Assembly: GCA_009692925.1 (NCBI GenBank)
Contig: SHYG01000006.1
Span: 1 to 49,981 of the forward strand
Direction of reading: 5' to 3'
DNA length: 49,981 bases
DNA from: Dehalococcoidia bacterium
GTDB taxonomy: Bacteria > Chloroflexota > Dehalococcoidia > Lucifugimonadales > UBA3495
The notes under the pieces are model-generated. The model had not been told where the DNA came from and searched no databases. It saw only the letters and a program-made list of their open reading frames with translations. Positions 37,204-46,009 of the stretch are shown here, in pieces (the first letter of the stretch is position 1; each line of letters starts with the position of its first letter). Both the position numbers and the translations under genes were made by a program.

Positions 37204-38100
37204 ATGACCGAAAAGATTGGGTTCATCGGGCTGGGGATCATGGGCAAGCCTATGGCCAAGAACTTGCTGAAAGCTGGCTACGCCGTGACTGTTTTTGACA
37301 TGGTGGGCGACCGAGTGGAGGAGTTGGTGCTGGATGGCGCCAGCGCCGCCGGTTCCAGCTACGACGTGGCTGCGGCTACCGACCGGATCATCACCATGCT
37401 GCCCGACTCCGCTGACTCGGAGCGGGCCATCCTGGGCGCTCGCGGCGTACTGGCGGGCGCCAAGCGCGGGTCGGTCATCATAGATATGAGCTCCATTGCC
37501 CCGTCCATGTCCCAGAAGATTGCCGCCGAGTGCGCCAAGAAGGGCGTGGAGATGCTGGACGCGCCGGTGAGCGGCGGGGAGCCTGGAGCCATCAACGCCA
37601 CCCTGGCCATCATGGTGGGGGGCAAGCAGGCGGTCTTTGACCAGTGCCAACCCCTGCTCAAGGTCATGGGCAAGAACGTAGTGCTGACGGGAGACGTGGG
37701 CGCTGGGAACATCACCAAGCTGGCCAACCAGATTATCGTGGCGGCCAACATTGAGGCGCTGAGCGAGGCGATGGTGCTGGCCGAGAAGGCTGGAGTAGAC
37801 CCGGAGCGGGTATTCAACGCCATCCGCGGCGGGCTGGCGGGCAGCGCGGTGATGGAGGCCAAGGCCCCCATGATGCTAAACCGCAACTTCAAAGCCGGCT
37901 TCCGCATCCGCCTGCACCAGAAGGACCTGCGAAACGTGCTGCAGACTGCCCAGGAGTTGAACGTGCCCCTGCCGGTGACAGCATTGGTGCAGCAGATGCT
38001 GGGGTCGCTGATGAACGACGGCGAGGGCGACAACGACCACTCGGCGATCCTGCATTTTCTGGAGCGCATGGCCAAGGTGGAAGTCCGCAAGGGCGGGTAG
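37204..38100 (+). CDS. NAD(P)-dependent beta-hydroxyacid dehydrogenase (2-hydroxy-3-oxopropionate reductase/GarR-like)
   Basis: IGFIGLGIMGKPMAKNLLKAGY, MLDAPVSGGEPGAINATLAIMVGG, GAGNITKLANQIIVA. Confidence 0.94.
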   Translation: MTEKIGFIGLGIMGKPMAKNLLKAGYAVTVFDMVGDRVEELVLDGASAAGSSYDVAAATDRIITMLPDSADSERAILGARGVLAGAKRGSVIIDMSSIAPSMSQKIAAECAKKGVEMLDAPVSGGEPGAINATLAIMVGGKQAVFDQCQPLLKVMGKNVVLTGDVGAGNITKLANQIIVAANIEALSEAMVLAEKAGVDPERVFNAIRGGLAGSAVMEAKAPMMLNRNFKAGFRIRLHQKDLRNVLQTAQELNVPLPVTALVQQMLGSLMNDGEGDNDHSAILHFLERMAKVEVRKGG

Positions 38101-38113
38101 GTCGCTGACGGAA

Positions 38114-38581
38114 TCAGGCCTGGGTCACCTCAACGACGCACTCCACGATGACTGCGGCGTTGTTGGGCAGGGCCGCCATACCCGGCGCAGACCGGCTGTG
38201 CCGTCCCCGCTCGCCGAACAACGCCACAAACAGATCGGAAGCCCCGTCCACCACCTGGGCCTGCTGGGTGAAGTCCGGGGCGCTGTTCACCATGCCCACT
38301 ACTTTCAGGATGCGCCCCACTTGGTCCAGGTCGCCCAGCTCCGCTTTCATGCGGGATAGCAGGTTAAGGGCGCACCAGCGGGCGGCCTCATAGCCCTGCT
38401 CCAGTGTCAAGTCTGCTCCCAGCTTGCCGGTGATTCGGGAGCCATCGGCGCGGCGTGGCCCCACGCCGGCCAGCCAGAGCAAGTTGCCACTGCGCGTCGC
38501 CGGCAGGTAGTTCCCGACAGGCGGGGGCGGCTCAGGCAGGGTATATCCCAGTTGCTTCAGGCGGGCTTCAGCCCTAGACAT
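38114..38581 (-). CDS. RidA family protein
   Basis: NLLWLAGVGPRRADGSRITGKLGADLTLEQGYEAARWCALNLLSRMKAELGDLDQVGRILKVVGMVNSAPDF...FGERGRHSRSAPGMAALPNNAAVIVECVVEV. Confidence 0.9.
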   Translation of the reverse strand: MSRAEARLKQLGYTLPEPPPPVGNYLPATRSGNLLWLAGVGPRRADGSRITGKLGADLTLEQGYEAARWCALNLLSRMKAELGDLDQVGRILKVVGMVNSAPDFTQQAQVVDGASDLFVALFGERGRHSRSAPGMAALPNNAAVIVECVVEVTQA

Positions 38582-38612
38582 GTGGGTGCCTCCTAACCTT
38601 CGACCAGCCCCG

Positions 38613-39613
38613 CTACAAATCTTTGAAACGCGCGTCCCGCCAGGCCAGGGCGGCCCGCAGCCCCTGCTGATGGCGGATGGCGTTGAACTCCTCTTGCTCC
38701 GGCGACATGGTGGTGTCGAAGATGGTCATCAGCTCCAGGTTGTGCTGCACCGACGCCAGGAAGCCCCTGCCTTCCATCGCCTGGTTCACCGCCAGCTTGG
38801 TCATTTTGACTCCCAGAGCGGGGAGCATGGCGATCTTATGGGCGGTGCGCTCACACTCGGCCATTAGCAGGGTGCTGAAAAAGGGGTCGACGGCCCGAAA
38901 TCGTCCCAATTTGCGTATCTGAGAGTCCGTCCCTTTTTCCGCAAGATCGGGGGTTTTCAGCAGCCTGTTAGTTGGTCGTGGGGCACTACCCGGTTGACCA
39001 GCCCTAGGCGCTCCGCCTCGCGGGCATCAATGGTGTCTCCGGTAAGCAGCAACTCCTTGGCCTTGGCCAGGCTCACACTGTACGGGATGATCAGCAGGGG
39101 CGGCCCGATGCCTGCCCGGATCTTCGGCTCGCCCAGCATCGCTCGCTCCGAGGCGATCTTGATGTCGCAGACCAGCACCAGCTCGCAGGCGCCGGCTAGG
39201 GCGTAGCCGTTAACCGCGGCAATCACCGGCTTGCTCAGGTTCCACACCATGAGGAAGGTGTCAACGTACGTTTTGAGGTGCTGGCGCCAGGCGTCAGGGG
39301 GCATGTGGTGCGGGCCTGGATCCCCCGGGCCGCGGTGCAGGTCAAACCCGGCGGAGAAGGCGCGGCCGGCTCCGGTGAGGAGCACCACGCGAATCTCCGG
39401 GTCCGCCTCCGCGGCGGTGAGGGCCAGGCGCAACCCAGACAGCATGGCGGCGTTAAGGGCGTTGAGTTTCTCTGGGCGGTTCATTGTGAGGTACGCAATG
39501 GCGCCTTTGCGCTCATAAAGCAGGTGCTGGAACTCCAATGGGCAGATCCTGAAATGTGTCGGGGTCGTCTCGTCGCGGCCACCGCCGGCTTCAGCCAGCC
39601 GGTTTCGCGCCAA
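38613..39613 (-). pseudogene. Enoyl-CoA hydratase/isomerase gene split by MITE copy D
   Basis: N-terminal part 38957..39613 ends ...AERLGLVNRVVPHDQL; C-terminal part resumes MAECERTAHKIAMLPALGVKMTKLAVNQAMEG. Removing the MITE plus one TTAG restores an in-frame ...HDQLMAECE... junction. Confidence 0.88.
38868..38967 (+). mobile_element. MITE-like element copy D (100 bp), target duplication TTAG/TTAG, inside the enoyl-CoA hydratase gene
   Basis: TTAG-CAGGGTGCTGAAAAAGGGGTCGACGG...GGGGGTTTTCAGCAGCCTG-TTAG. Confidence 0.93.
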
Positions 39614-39724
39614 AGGCCAGGGCCCCCGTATTTGGACTGTATCTAGTATACGGTCGCACGGCGTTTAGTGTCGAGCCTAGGTGAACCCAATCTGGCGCGC
39701 CCGGTTGTTGCTGCTGCGGTTCCC

Positions 39725-40453
39725 TTAGGGAGCGGCCTTCTCGGAGATCTCCACCTTTTCGATGACCAAACGCTCGGTGGGGGTGGACGGCTCGAGCCCG
39801 GTGACTGGAGTGATGGCCAGCTTCTCCACGGTTTCCATCCCTGACACCACCTTGCCGAAGATGGTGTAGCTGGGGGGGAGGGACACGTTGGCGCCGTGCA
39901 TGATGAAGAACTGGCTGCCGTTGGTGTTGGGGCCGGCATTGGCCATGGCAACGATGCCCGGATCATACTTGCGGGTCACCGGCTCGTCGGCGAAACGGTA
40001 CCCGGGACCTCCGGTGCCATCTCCCTTCGGATCGCCGGACTGGATCATGAAGCCCTTGATCACCCGGTGGAAGATGACGCCGTCGTAGTAGCCGTCGCGG
40101 GCCAAGAACACAAAGTTGTTTACCGTCTTGGGCGCCTCTGCGGCAAACAGTTTAATGGTGATTTCGCCCTTGTTGGTGCGCAGGGTGGCGGTGTATGTGG
40201 ACTTGGGGTTGATGGTCACGAGCGGAGCCGCGGCCCACTGCTTGTAGGTGTTGCCCTGAGGGCCTTGAATCGCTCTGGGCGTGGCCGTGGCGGCCGGCGT
40301 CCCTGGCGCTGCTGGAGAATTGGGAGCTGCGGCAGTTGCGGGCTCGACAGGTGCTCGAGGCGCTTTCGTTGCCGGAATAGGCGCCGCCGTGGCGCAGGCC
40401 GCCGTCGCCGCCACAACCGTAGAAATCAAGGCCATCAAAAAGACTCGGTTCAT
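39725..40453 (-). CDS. Peptidyl-prolyl cis-trans isomerase (cyclophilin), predicted lipoprotein
   Basis: Lipobox-like AAC; GVIFHRVIKGFMIQSGDPKGDGTGGPGYRFADE, NTNGSQFFIMHG. Confidence 0.93.
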   Translation of the reverse strand: MNRVFLMALISTVVAATAACATAAPIPATKAPRAPVEPATAAAPNSPAAPGTPAATATPRAIQGPQGNTYKQWAAAPLVTINPKSTYTATLRTNKGEITIKLFAAEAPKTVNNFVFLARDGYYDGVIFHRVIKGFMIQSGDPKGDGTGGPGYRFADEPVTRKYDPGIVAMANAGPNTNGSQFFIMHGANVSLPPSYTIFGKVVSGMETVEKLAITPVTGLEPSTPTERLVIEKVEISEKAAP

Positions 40454-40702
40454 GCCACACCGCCTGTCAAAGCTGCCACGGCAACCAAGGCTAGGTACAT
40501 AACCAACAAGGCTATTCCTCCAAATCCATTTATGCTCCCGGTCATTGCCCGAAGCCCCGCCAGTCACCGGGCTCCCTTCTCCGTTGATCCAGCGCCTGTG
40601 CCCATCCTACCAGGAAAACCCCATTGGCCAAAGCCAAATAAACTGGAGGCCAGCTTTGTTTGCTGGCGGGCAGGGCGGCTCGGGATGCCCAGCAACCAGC
40701 GG

Positions 40703-41389
40703 CTAATAGGGCCGGGTAATCTTGGCGATCTCCTTGAGCTTGGCCAGGGTGAAACCGGGCGCCTGGCACAGGTCAATGGTCTTCTTCTCGTAGTCGGCGA
40801 TGGTCTTGACCATGGCGGGGATGCGGTCGGCAATCTCGAAGGGGATGTTGGTCACGCCATGCTTATCCCCGTGCAGCAGGTCGCCGGTGCGCACCGTAAG
40901 TCCGCCCACGGTCACCGGGGCGCCAATGTCCACCAGGTGGACGAAGGCGTGGGATACCGATATCTGCTTGGCGAAGAACTGGAAGCCCAGGGCGCGCACC
41001 TCGTCGATGTCGCGGACCGTGCCGTCGGTGACTACGCCCACTGCGCCCAAGGCCTTGTGGATGTTGGCCTGCACCTCGCCCCAGTAGGCGCCGATGGGCG
41101 GGTTGTCCACGTCGTGGAGCACGATGAACCGCGGCTCCGGCACCGACATGATCAGGTCCCACCACTGCTCCCGGGACACGGTGTGGCCCTCCTGCTGGTT
41201 GGCGGCCATCACCCCGGTGACGGCGTAGCCCACCGCGGGCGGCATGTCCCGGAATATGCCTTGAATCTCAGGCAGCATGAACCCCTGGTTCTTGGGCCGG
41301 ATGTTGAAGCCCTCAATGGCGTTGCAGATGCTGGGGCCGTCAATCTTCGCCAGGGCCTCCAAGGTCTTGGGGCTAACGGTCTTGTACAA
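40703..41389 (-). CDS. RraA family protein (HMG/CHA aldolase-like, dimethylmenaquinone methyltransferase-like)
   Basis: GAVGVVTDGTVRDIDEVRALGFQFFAKQISVSHAFVHLVDIGAPVTVGGLTVRTGDLLHGDKHGVTNIP. Confidence 0.88.
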   Translation of the reverse strand: MYKTVSPKTLEALAKIDGPSICNAIEGFNIRPKNQGFMLPEIQGIFRDMPPAVGYAVTGVMAANQQEGHTVSREQWWDLIMSVPEPRFIVLHDVDNPPIGAYWGEVQANIHKALGAVGVVTDGTVRDIDEVRALGFQFFAKQISVSHAFVHLVDIGAPVTVGGLTVRTGDLLHGDKHGVTNIPFEIADRIPAMVKTIADYEKKTIDLCQAPGFTLAKLKEIAKITRPY

Positions 41390-41549
41390 GACATCCTCCT
41401 GGTCCCGGCGATGCCGGGGCGTTTGGTGACAAAGAAGCCCCTGGGCCGGCCCGGAGGGTCGGGGCGTCAGGGGATTAGTTCCGCAGAGAGTTTAGAAGGT
41501 TAGCGACGGCTTGGCAAGGGGTATGTAAGTCAGTAACGGTTCAGTCAGG

Positions 41550-41636
41550 CGCTCGTGATTCCGGCGCACGCCGGAATCCATCGGCGCATTTCAACCGCGC
41601 AGGTATCTGGACACCGGCCTCCGCCGGTGTGACGTA
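41550..41636. repeat. Palindromic repeat ATTCCGGCGCACGCCGGAATCC...CACCGGCCTCCGCCGGTG
   Basis: Two hairpins read directly; related to 13448-13555. Confidence 0.6.
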
Positions 41637-41682
41637 TGGAGGCATTATTGTCTGCCTCATCAAGTCTGAACAGTTACCTAAG

Positions 41683-42156
41683 CTAGTCCGCCTGGGCTGG
41701 GCGGAAATAAAGGATGTCCGACATTGCTCCCACCCGCTGGGGCGCCCACACCGGCGACACCGCCATGCCCAGGGTCACCCGGTGTGGCTCCACCTCTTGC
41801 AGCCGGTGGATCAGCCCGCCGCGCACCCCCGGCCACGAGATCATGGCTACCACCTCGGGTCGGGGCAGCGCCTCTTCCTCCAGAGAGCGGTGGAGCACGG
41901 TGAAGCTGCGGACGAAACCTGCCCCTTCCACGGCCTCCCAGGGCTCGGTAGTTTCCACAAAGCAGCGCTCGCAGTAGAGCTTGGGCGGCAGCAGGCGGTC
42001 CCGGCATTGGGGGCATGGCGACGCCAGCAGCTCCTGCCGGTCTCGCAGGGCCTTGAAGAACCGCTCGCCCGCTACGCCCAGGGTGTACCGGTGATGGATG
42101 GGTATCTCGCCGGTGACCTGGCGGGCTTGTCGGGACTGGTGTATCTTGTCCAGCAT
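41683..42156 (-). CDS. DUF35/Zn-ribbon OB-fold protein
   Basis: SPCPQCRDRLLPPKLYCERCF...SFTVLHRS; C-terminal MSDILYFRP. Confidence 0.88.
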   Translation of the reverse strand: MLDKIHQSRQARQVTGEIPIHHRYTLGVAGERFFKALRDRQELLASPCPQCRDRLLPPKLYCERCFVETTEPWEAVEGAGFVRSFTVLHRSLEEEALPRPEVVAMISWPGVRGGLIHRLQEVEPHRVTLGMAVSPVWAPQRVGAMSDILYFRPAQAD

Positions 42157-42175
42157 GTGTGCGCTCCTTAGAACT

Positions 42176-42285
42176 GGTCCGATAACCGCAGAGGCGCAGA
42201 GAGATTACATTACAATTGATTGTCTATTGTCTCAGCGGTCTCGGAGGCTGCCCTGAGTTTGTCGAAGGGTTCTCAGCGGTGACGT
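42176..42285 (+). repeat. ~110-bp dispersed repeat (CGCAGAG / TCGAAGGG type), inverted relative to 42840-42957
   Basis: GTCCGATAACCGCAGAG...CTCAGCGGTCTCGGAGGCTGCC...TCGAAGGGTTCTCAGCGGTGA. Confidence 0.75.
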
Positions 42286-42286
42286 C

Positions 42287-42802
42287 TTACCCGATGGGGC
42301 GGAAATACCGGATGTCGGTGATGGCGCCTTCTCGTTCCGAATCAGGCTTCCACACCGCCTGCACCGGCGTGCCCACTTTCAGGCGGCGGGTGATGGCTTC
42401 CAGGGTGTCTCCCACTTCCCCCATCAGGTGCAGGATGCCCATGCCGGGGCTGGCGCCGTCAATCTCAATCACCGCCGGGACTTCTGGAGTCTGGCGGCGG
42501 GTGGCGTCCCAGTTCACATAAGATACTGAGTAGGTGTTAATCTTCCCGATGTTCGCCAGCTCCACCCACTGATCCAGGGGGCGGAAGCACAGCTCACAGA
42601 AGACTCGCGGCGGGATCAGGGTGCGCCGGCATTGGGGGCAGTGAATCCCCAGGAGTTTGCCCTGCTTCAGCCCATTCAGGTAGGTGCTCATGGCCAGTCC
42701 AGCGTCCCACTGGTACTCGGCTTTCACCTTCCAGTAGGTCAGCAGCACCTCGCCGGTGGTGAGGGCGTGGTCGGTGAGGGATGTGCCGCTAAAGGGTTTC
42801 AT
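42287..42802 (-). CDS. DUF35/Zn-ribbon OB-fold protein
   Basis: IHCPQCRRTLIPPRVFCELCFRPLDQWVELANIGKINTYSVSYVNW...ITDIRYFRP. Confidence 0.9.
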   Translation of the reverse strand: MKPFSGTSLTDHALTTGEVLLTYWKVKAEYQWDAGLAMSTYLNGLKQGKLLGIHCPQCRRTLIPPRVFCELCFRPLDQWVELANIGKINTYSVSYVNWDATRRQTPEVPAVIEIDGASPGMGILHLMGEVGDTLEAITRRLKVGTPVQAVWKPDSEREGAITDIRYFRPIG

Positions 42803-42839
42803 GGGCTGTCTGCCTCCGCCGGTTGCGTTTAGCTCCTAT

Positions 42840-42957
42840 TTGACCGCTCACCGATGAGCACCCTTCGATAGCCCCAAGGCAGGCTCCGAAACCGCTGAGA
42901 TGAACGGCGAACGATCAAAACTCTCTGCGTCCTCTGCGATCTCTGTGGTTATCCGAC
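42840..42957 (-). repeat. ~115-bp dispersed repeat, inverted copy of 42176-42285
   Basis: Reverse complement GTCGGATAACCACAGAGATCGCAGAGGACGCAGAGAG...CTCAGCGGTTTCGGAGCCTGCC...TCGAAGGGTGCTCATCGGTGA. Confidence 0.75.
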
Positions 42958-42963
42958 GGCCTC

Positions 42964-44142
42964 TCACTTGCCCAGGATGACCACGGTGCCCACCTGCATC
43001 AGGTCGCCCCAGCCCTGGGCCAGGCCCCGGCGCACCTCGCGCCGCACCTGGCGCGCGCCGGCCTGCCCCTGAAGCTGCCAGTAAATCTCCGCCAGCTTCA
43101 TCACCCCCGATGCGGCGATGGGGTTGCCCACTCCCAGCAGGCCGCCCGAAGGGCTGGCCGGGATGCCTGTTTCGGTATCTCGGTCCCAGAAGCCTTCCTC
43201 CGCCAGCCGGGGCGCCTGGCCGCGGTCCGCCAGCAACAGCCCCTCCAGGTGGTGCAGCTCCTTGTAGGCAAAAGGGTCGTAGGGCTCCGCCACGTGAATG
43301 TCCCGGCGGGGGTTCGTCACGCCGGCCATCTCGTAAGCCATGCGGGCCGCCTTCTCCACGTAGGTGGGGTAGCACAGGTCCCGGTCGGTCCAGTACGAGG
43401 TGTCCAGGTTCCAGCCCACGCCCTCAATCCACACCGGCGGCTTGCTTAGGCGGCGGGCAAAACTCTCCGAGGTCAGCACCATCGCCCCCGCGCCGTCGCT
43501 GATGGGCGACACCATCTGGCGGTGCACCGGCCAGACCATCACCTCCGAGTCCAGGATCGATTGGATGGTGAAGTCGCCAGCGATGCCCGGCTGGGCAGAG
43601 GGATGGTCCATACCGTTGCGCTTGTTCTTCTGCGCCACGCGGGCGAAGGTCTCCATGGGGATGCCGTAGGTCTGCATGTAGCGGTTCATCTCCAGGGCGA
43701 AGATCCACAGCAGGTTGACTCCCAGGGGCCGCTCGGTGAACTGGTCGTAGATGGCGTTGAAGCAGCCCTGGGGATGGGGCAGCGCCGCCGACATCTTCTC
43801 CTCCGCCACCACCAAACAGGTGTCGAAGTGGCCGCTGGCGATGTGGTACCAGCCGCTGATGAGGGAGAATACGCCGGAGCCGCCGCCCACGTAGGTGCGC
43901 ATGTAGGGCTTGCCCCAAGCGCCGGCGCCGTCGGCAAAATACTCCCCCTTCATGTGCACGCCGTCGAAGGCGTCGGGGGCACTGACCGACACCACGCAGT
44001 CAATGTCGGCGATGGTCAGGCCGGCGTCCTCCAGGGCGGCGCTGGCGGCCTCAAAGGCCAGCTCCTTGGGGGTTTCCAGGGCGCGGCGCATGAAGCGGGT
44101 CAGGCCTGCGCCCACCACGGCCACTCGGTTCTTGTACCCCAT
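42964..44142 (-). CDS. Thiolase-like (SCP-x type) protein without canonical catalytic Cys/His
   Basis: KNRVAVVGAGLTRFMRRALETPKELAFEAASAALEDAGL; YVGGGSGVFSLISGWYHIASGHFDTCLVVAEEKM; SPSGGLLGVGNPIAASGVMKLAEI. Confidence 0.88.
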   Translation of the reverse strand: MGYKNRVAVVGAGLTRFMRRALETPKELAFEAASAALEDAGLTIADIDCVVSVSAPDAFDGVHMKGEYFADGAGAWGKPYMRTYVGGGSGVFSLISGWYHIASGHFDTCLVVAEEKMSAALPHPQGCFNAIYDQFTERPLGVNLLWIFALEMNRYMQTYGIPMETFARVAQKNKRNGMDHPSAQPGIAGDFTIQSILDSEVMVWPVHRQMVSPISDGAGAMVLTSESFARRLSKPPVWIEGVGWNLDTSYWTDRDLCYPTYVEKAARMAYEMAGVTNPRRDIHVAEPYDPFAYKELHHLEGLLLADRGQAPRLAEEGFWDRDTETGIPASPSGGLLGVGNPIAASGVMKLAEIYWQLQGQAGARQVRREVRRGLAQGWGDLMQVGTVVILGK

Positions 44143-44168
44143 GCGACTCCCTTACTGGTTCAGACCAG

Positions 44169-44579
44169 TTACAGCGAAAACATCAGAATCGCCAGCAGCG
44201 CCAGGACAACTCCCGCGCCCTGCTTCAGAGTCAGCGGCTCGTGGAGCAGCCACAGGCTGAGGGCGATGGTCACCACCGGGTACATGGCGGTCAGCGGCAC
44301 CACCACCGACGCCTTGCCGCGGCTGAGGGCCACCAGGAATATCAGCGACCCTATAGTGCCCACCAGCCCGGCCAAAATTGCGAAGGTGATGCCCTTGGGA
44401 TGCACCTCCGGCCGGAAGCCCAGGTACACCAGCGCCCCGATGACCACCGCCATGTGCCCGATGCCCTCATACACCATGACACTGGTGGGGCTTAGGTAGC
44501 CGGTGGCCAGCTTGGGGAAGATGCCCCAAACACCCCACAGGGCCAGGGTCAGCAGCGCGAGGATTAGCCAGACGGGCAC
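44169..44579 (-). CDS. EamA/DMT-family membrane protein, single-domain (half-size)
   Basis: WGIFPKLATGYLSPTSVMVYEGIGH...GTIGSLIFLVALSRGKASVVVPLTAMYPVVTIALSLWLLHEPLTLKQGAGVVLALLAIL. Confidence 0.85.
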   Translation of the reverse strand: MPVWLILALLTLALWGVWGIFPKLATGYLSPTSVMVYEGIGHMAVVIGALVYLGFRPEVHPKGITFAILAGLVGTIGSLIFLVALSRGKASVVVPLTAMYPVVTIALSLWLLHEPLTLKQGAGVVLALLAILMFSL

Positions 44580-44586
44580 TTTCCCC

Positions 44587-45747
44587 TCACTCCCGGCCCA
44601 GCACCGCCACGGCACCGCTGGTGGTGGGGATGCCCCGCCATGACTGGGCCAGGCCTACTCGCACGCCGGGCAGTTGCCGCTCTCCCGCAGTGCCGCGCAG
44701 CTGCAGCACCACCTCCAGCACGCTGCGCAGGCCTGCCATCTCGTGGGTGTAGCCGCAGCCCAGGTGCCCGCCGGAGACGTTCACTGGCAGCGCGCCGCCG
44801 GGACTGAACACTCCCTGCTCCAGCAACCGCCCGGCCTGGCCGGTCTCCGCCAGTCCCAAGGCTTCCAAATGCTGCAACTGCTTGTATGAGAAGGTGTCGT
44901 CCACCTCGGCGAAATCGATCTGCGACGCCGGATTGGTGATGCCCGCCATCTTGTACGCCATGCGGCCCGACTGCTCGGCGTAGATGGCCCGGTGCAGGTC
45001 CCGCTCCTCGATGTTGGGGGTGTGCTGGCCCCAGCCGATGCCGTTGATGAACACCGGGCGCCCGTTTAATTTGTACCGCGCCAGCTGCGACTCCCGCGCC
45101 AGCACCAGCACAATGGCGCCATCCGCCGTGGCGGCGATGTCACCCCGCTTCAGCGGCTCCGCCTCGGGTCGGGAGGTCAGCACGTCATCGGCAGTCATGC
45201 GCGCGGGATAGGCCGCCAGCGGGTTGCGCAGGGCGCTGGCCCGGTTCAGGGCCGCCACCAGCGCTGCCTGGGCCTCCGTGTTGCCGGTGGCTGCCAGGAA
45301 GGCCCGCATCTCCAGCCCCGCAACGTAGTTCGGGTGAAAGGCCAGAGGCCGGGCGTAGATAGGATCCAATGCAAAGGCCTGAATGTGGGCCGGGCGAACC
45401 ACGTTGGAGGCCTTGCTGTGCCCCTCGATGACCGCCAGGTCAAGCTGGCCCGTCTCCAACTGCATGACCAGGGAAGCCAGCCCGGTAATTCCGTCGCCAG
45501 AGACGGTTTGCACCGGCTTCAGCACGGCCCCCAACTGGTCCGGCACGTACTCGTCGGTGATGGCCGTGCCGTCGTTGTAGTCCTCGGCCACGGACACGAA
45601 GGTGCTCACGTCGTGGGGGCGAATGCCGGCGTCGGCGTAGGCCTTCACCGCCGCCTCAAAGATCATCTCCCGAAAGGATACCTCGGGAGAGATGGGGCGC
45701 AGCGGCGTATAACCCGCCCCCACAATGGCCACGCGCTCCCCCAGCAT
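44587..45747 (-). CDS. Thiolase-like protein without canonical catalytic Cys/His
   Basis: RVAIVGAGYTPLRPISPEVSFREMIFEAAVKAYADAGI; VQTVSGDGITGLASLVMQLETGQLDLAVIEGHSKAS; NVSGGHLGCGYTHEMAGLRSVLEV. Confidence 0.87.
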   Translation of the reverse strand: MLGERVAIVGAGYTPLRPISPEVSFREMIFEAAVKAYADAGIRPHDVSTFVSVAEDYNDGTAITDEYVPDQLGAVLKPVQTVSGDGITGLASLVMQLETGQLDLAVIEGHSKASNVVRPAHIQAFALDPIYARPLAFHPNYVAGLEMRAFLAATGNTEAQAALVAALNRASALRNPLAAYPARMTADDVLTSRPEAEPLKRGDIAATADGAIVLVLARESQLARYKLNGRPVFINGIGWGQHTPNIEERDLHRAIYAEQSGRMAYKMAGITNPASQIDFAEVDDTFSYKQLQHLEALGLAETGQAGRLLEQGVFSPGGALPVNVSGGHLGCGYTHEMAGLRSVLEVVLQLRGTAGERQLPGVRVGLAQSWRGIPTTSGAVAVLGRE

Positions 45748-45880
45748 GAGAACCCTCCCCGCCTGGCGAAAAGTGCCGTTTCAGGCGTCGCGATGAGCAT
45801 AGCAGGAAGTCGCAGCCCAGGTGAAAGCAGGCGGAACCCGCAAATTGCCAGAATGTTCAATAACTGGTTCATCTTCATTC

Positions 45881-45909
45881 CTGAACCGCGCCGGGTGCGA
45901 TGCTACAAT
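45881..45909 (+). promoter_or_regulatory. Predicted extended -10 promoter (CTGAAC-N17-TACAAT with TGC) followed by palindrome ACGTTATAACGT at 45915-45926
   Basis: Motifs read directly, upstream of the xerD-like gene. Confidence 0.45.
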
Positions 45910-46009
45910 CCATAACGTTATAACGTCCGCTGCAAGTGGACACGAGCGCAGGGGCTGACGTCTGAGACCCGCCGGGACTCAAGAACGGACAGTTCCTCCA
46001 TGGAAAACA

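Noticed and set aside
39896-41503. 535-aa plus-strand ORF spanning cyclophilin and RraA genes
   Set aside because: Antisense to two recognisable genes and their intergenic region.
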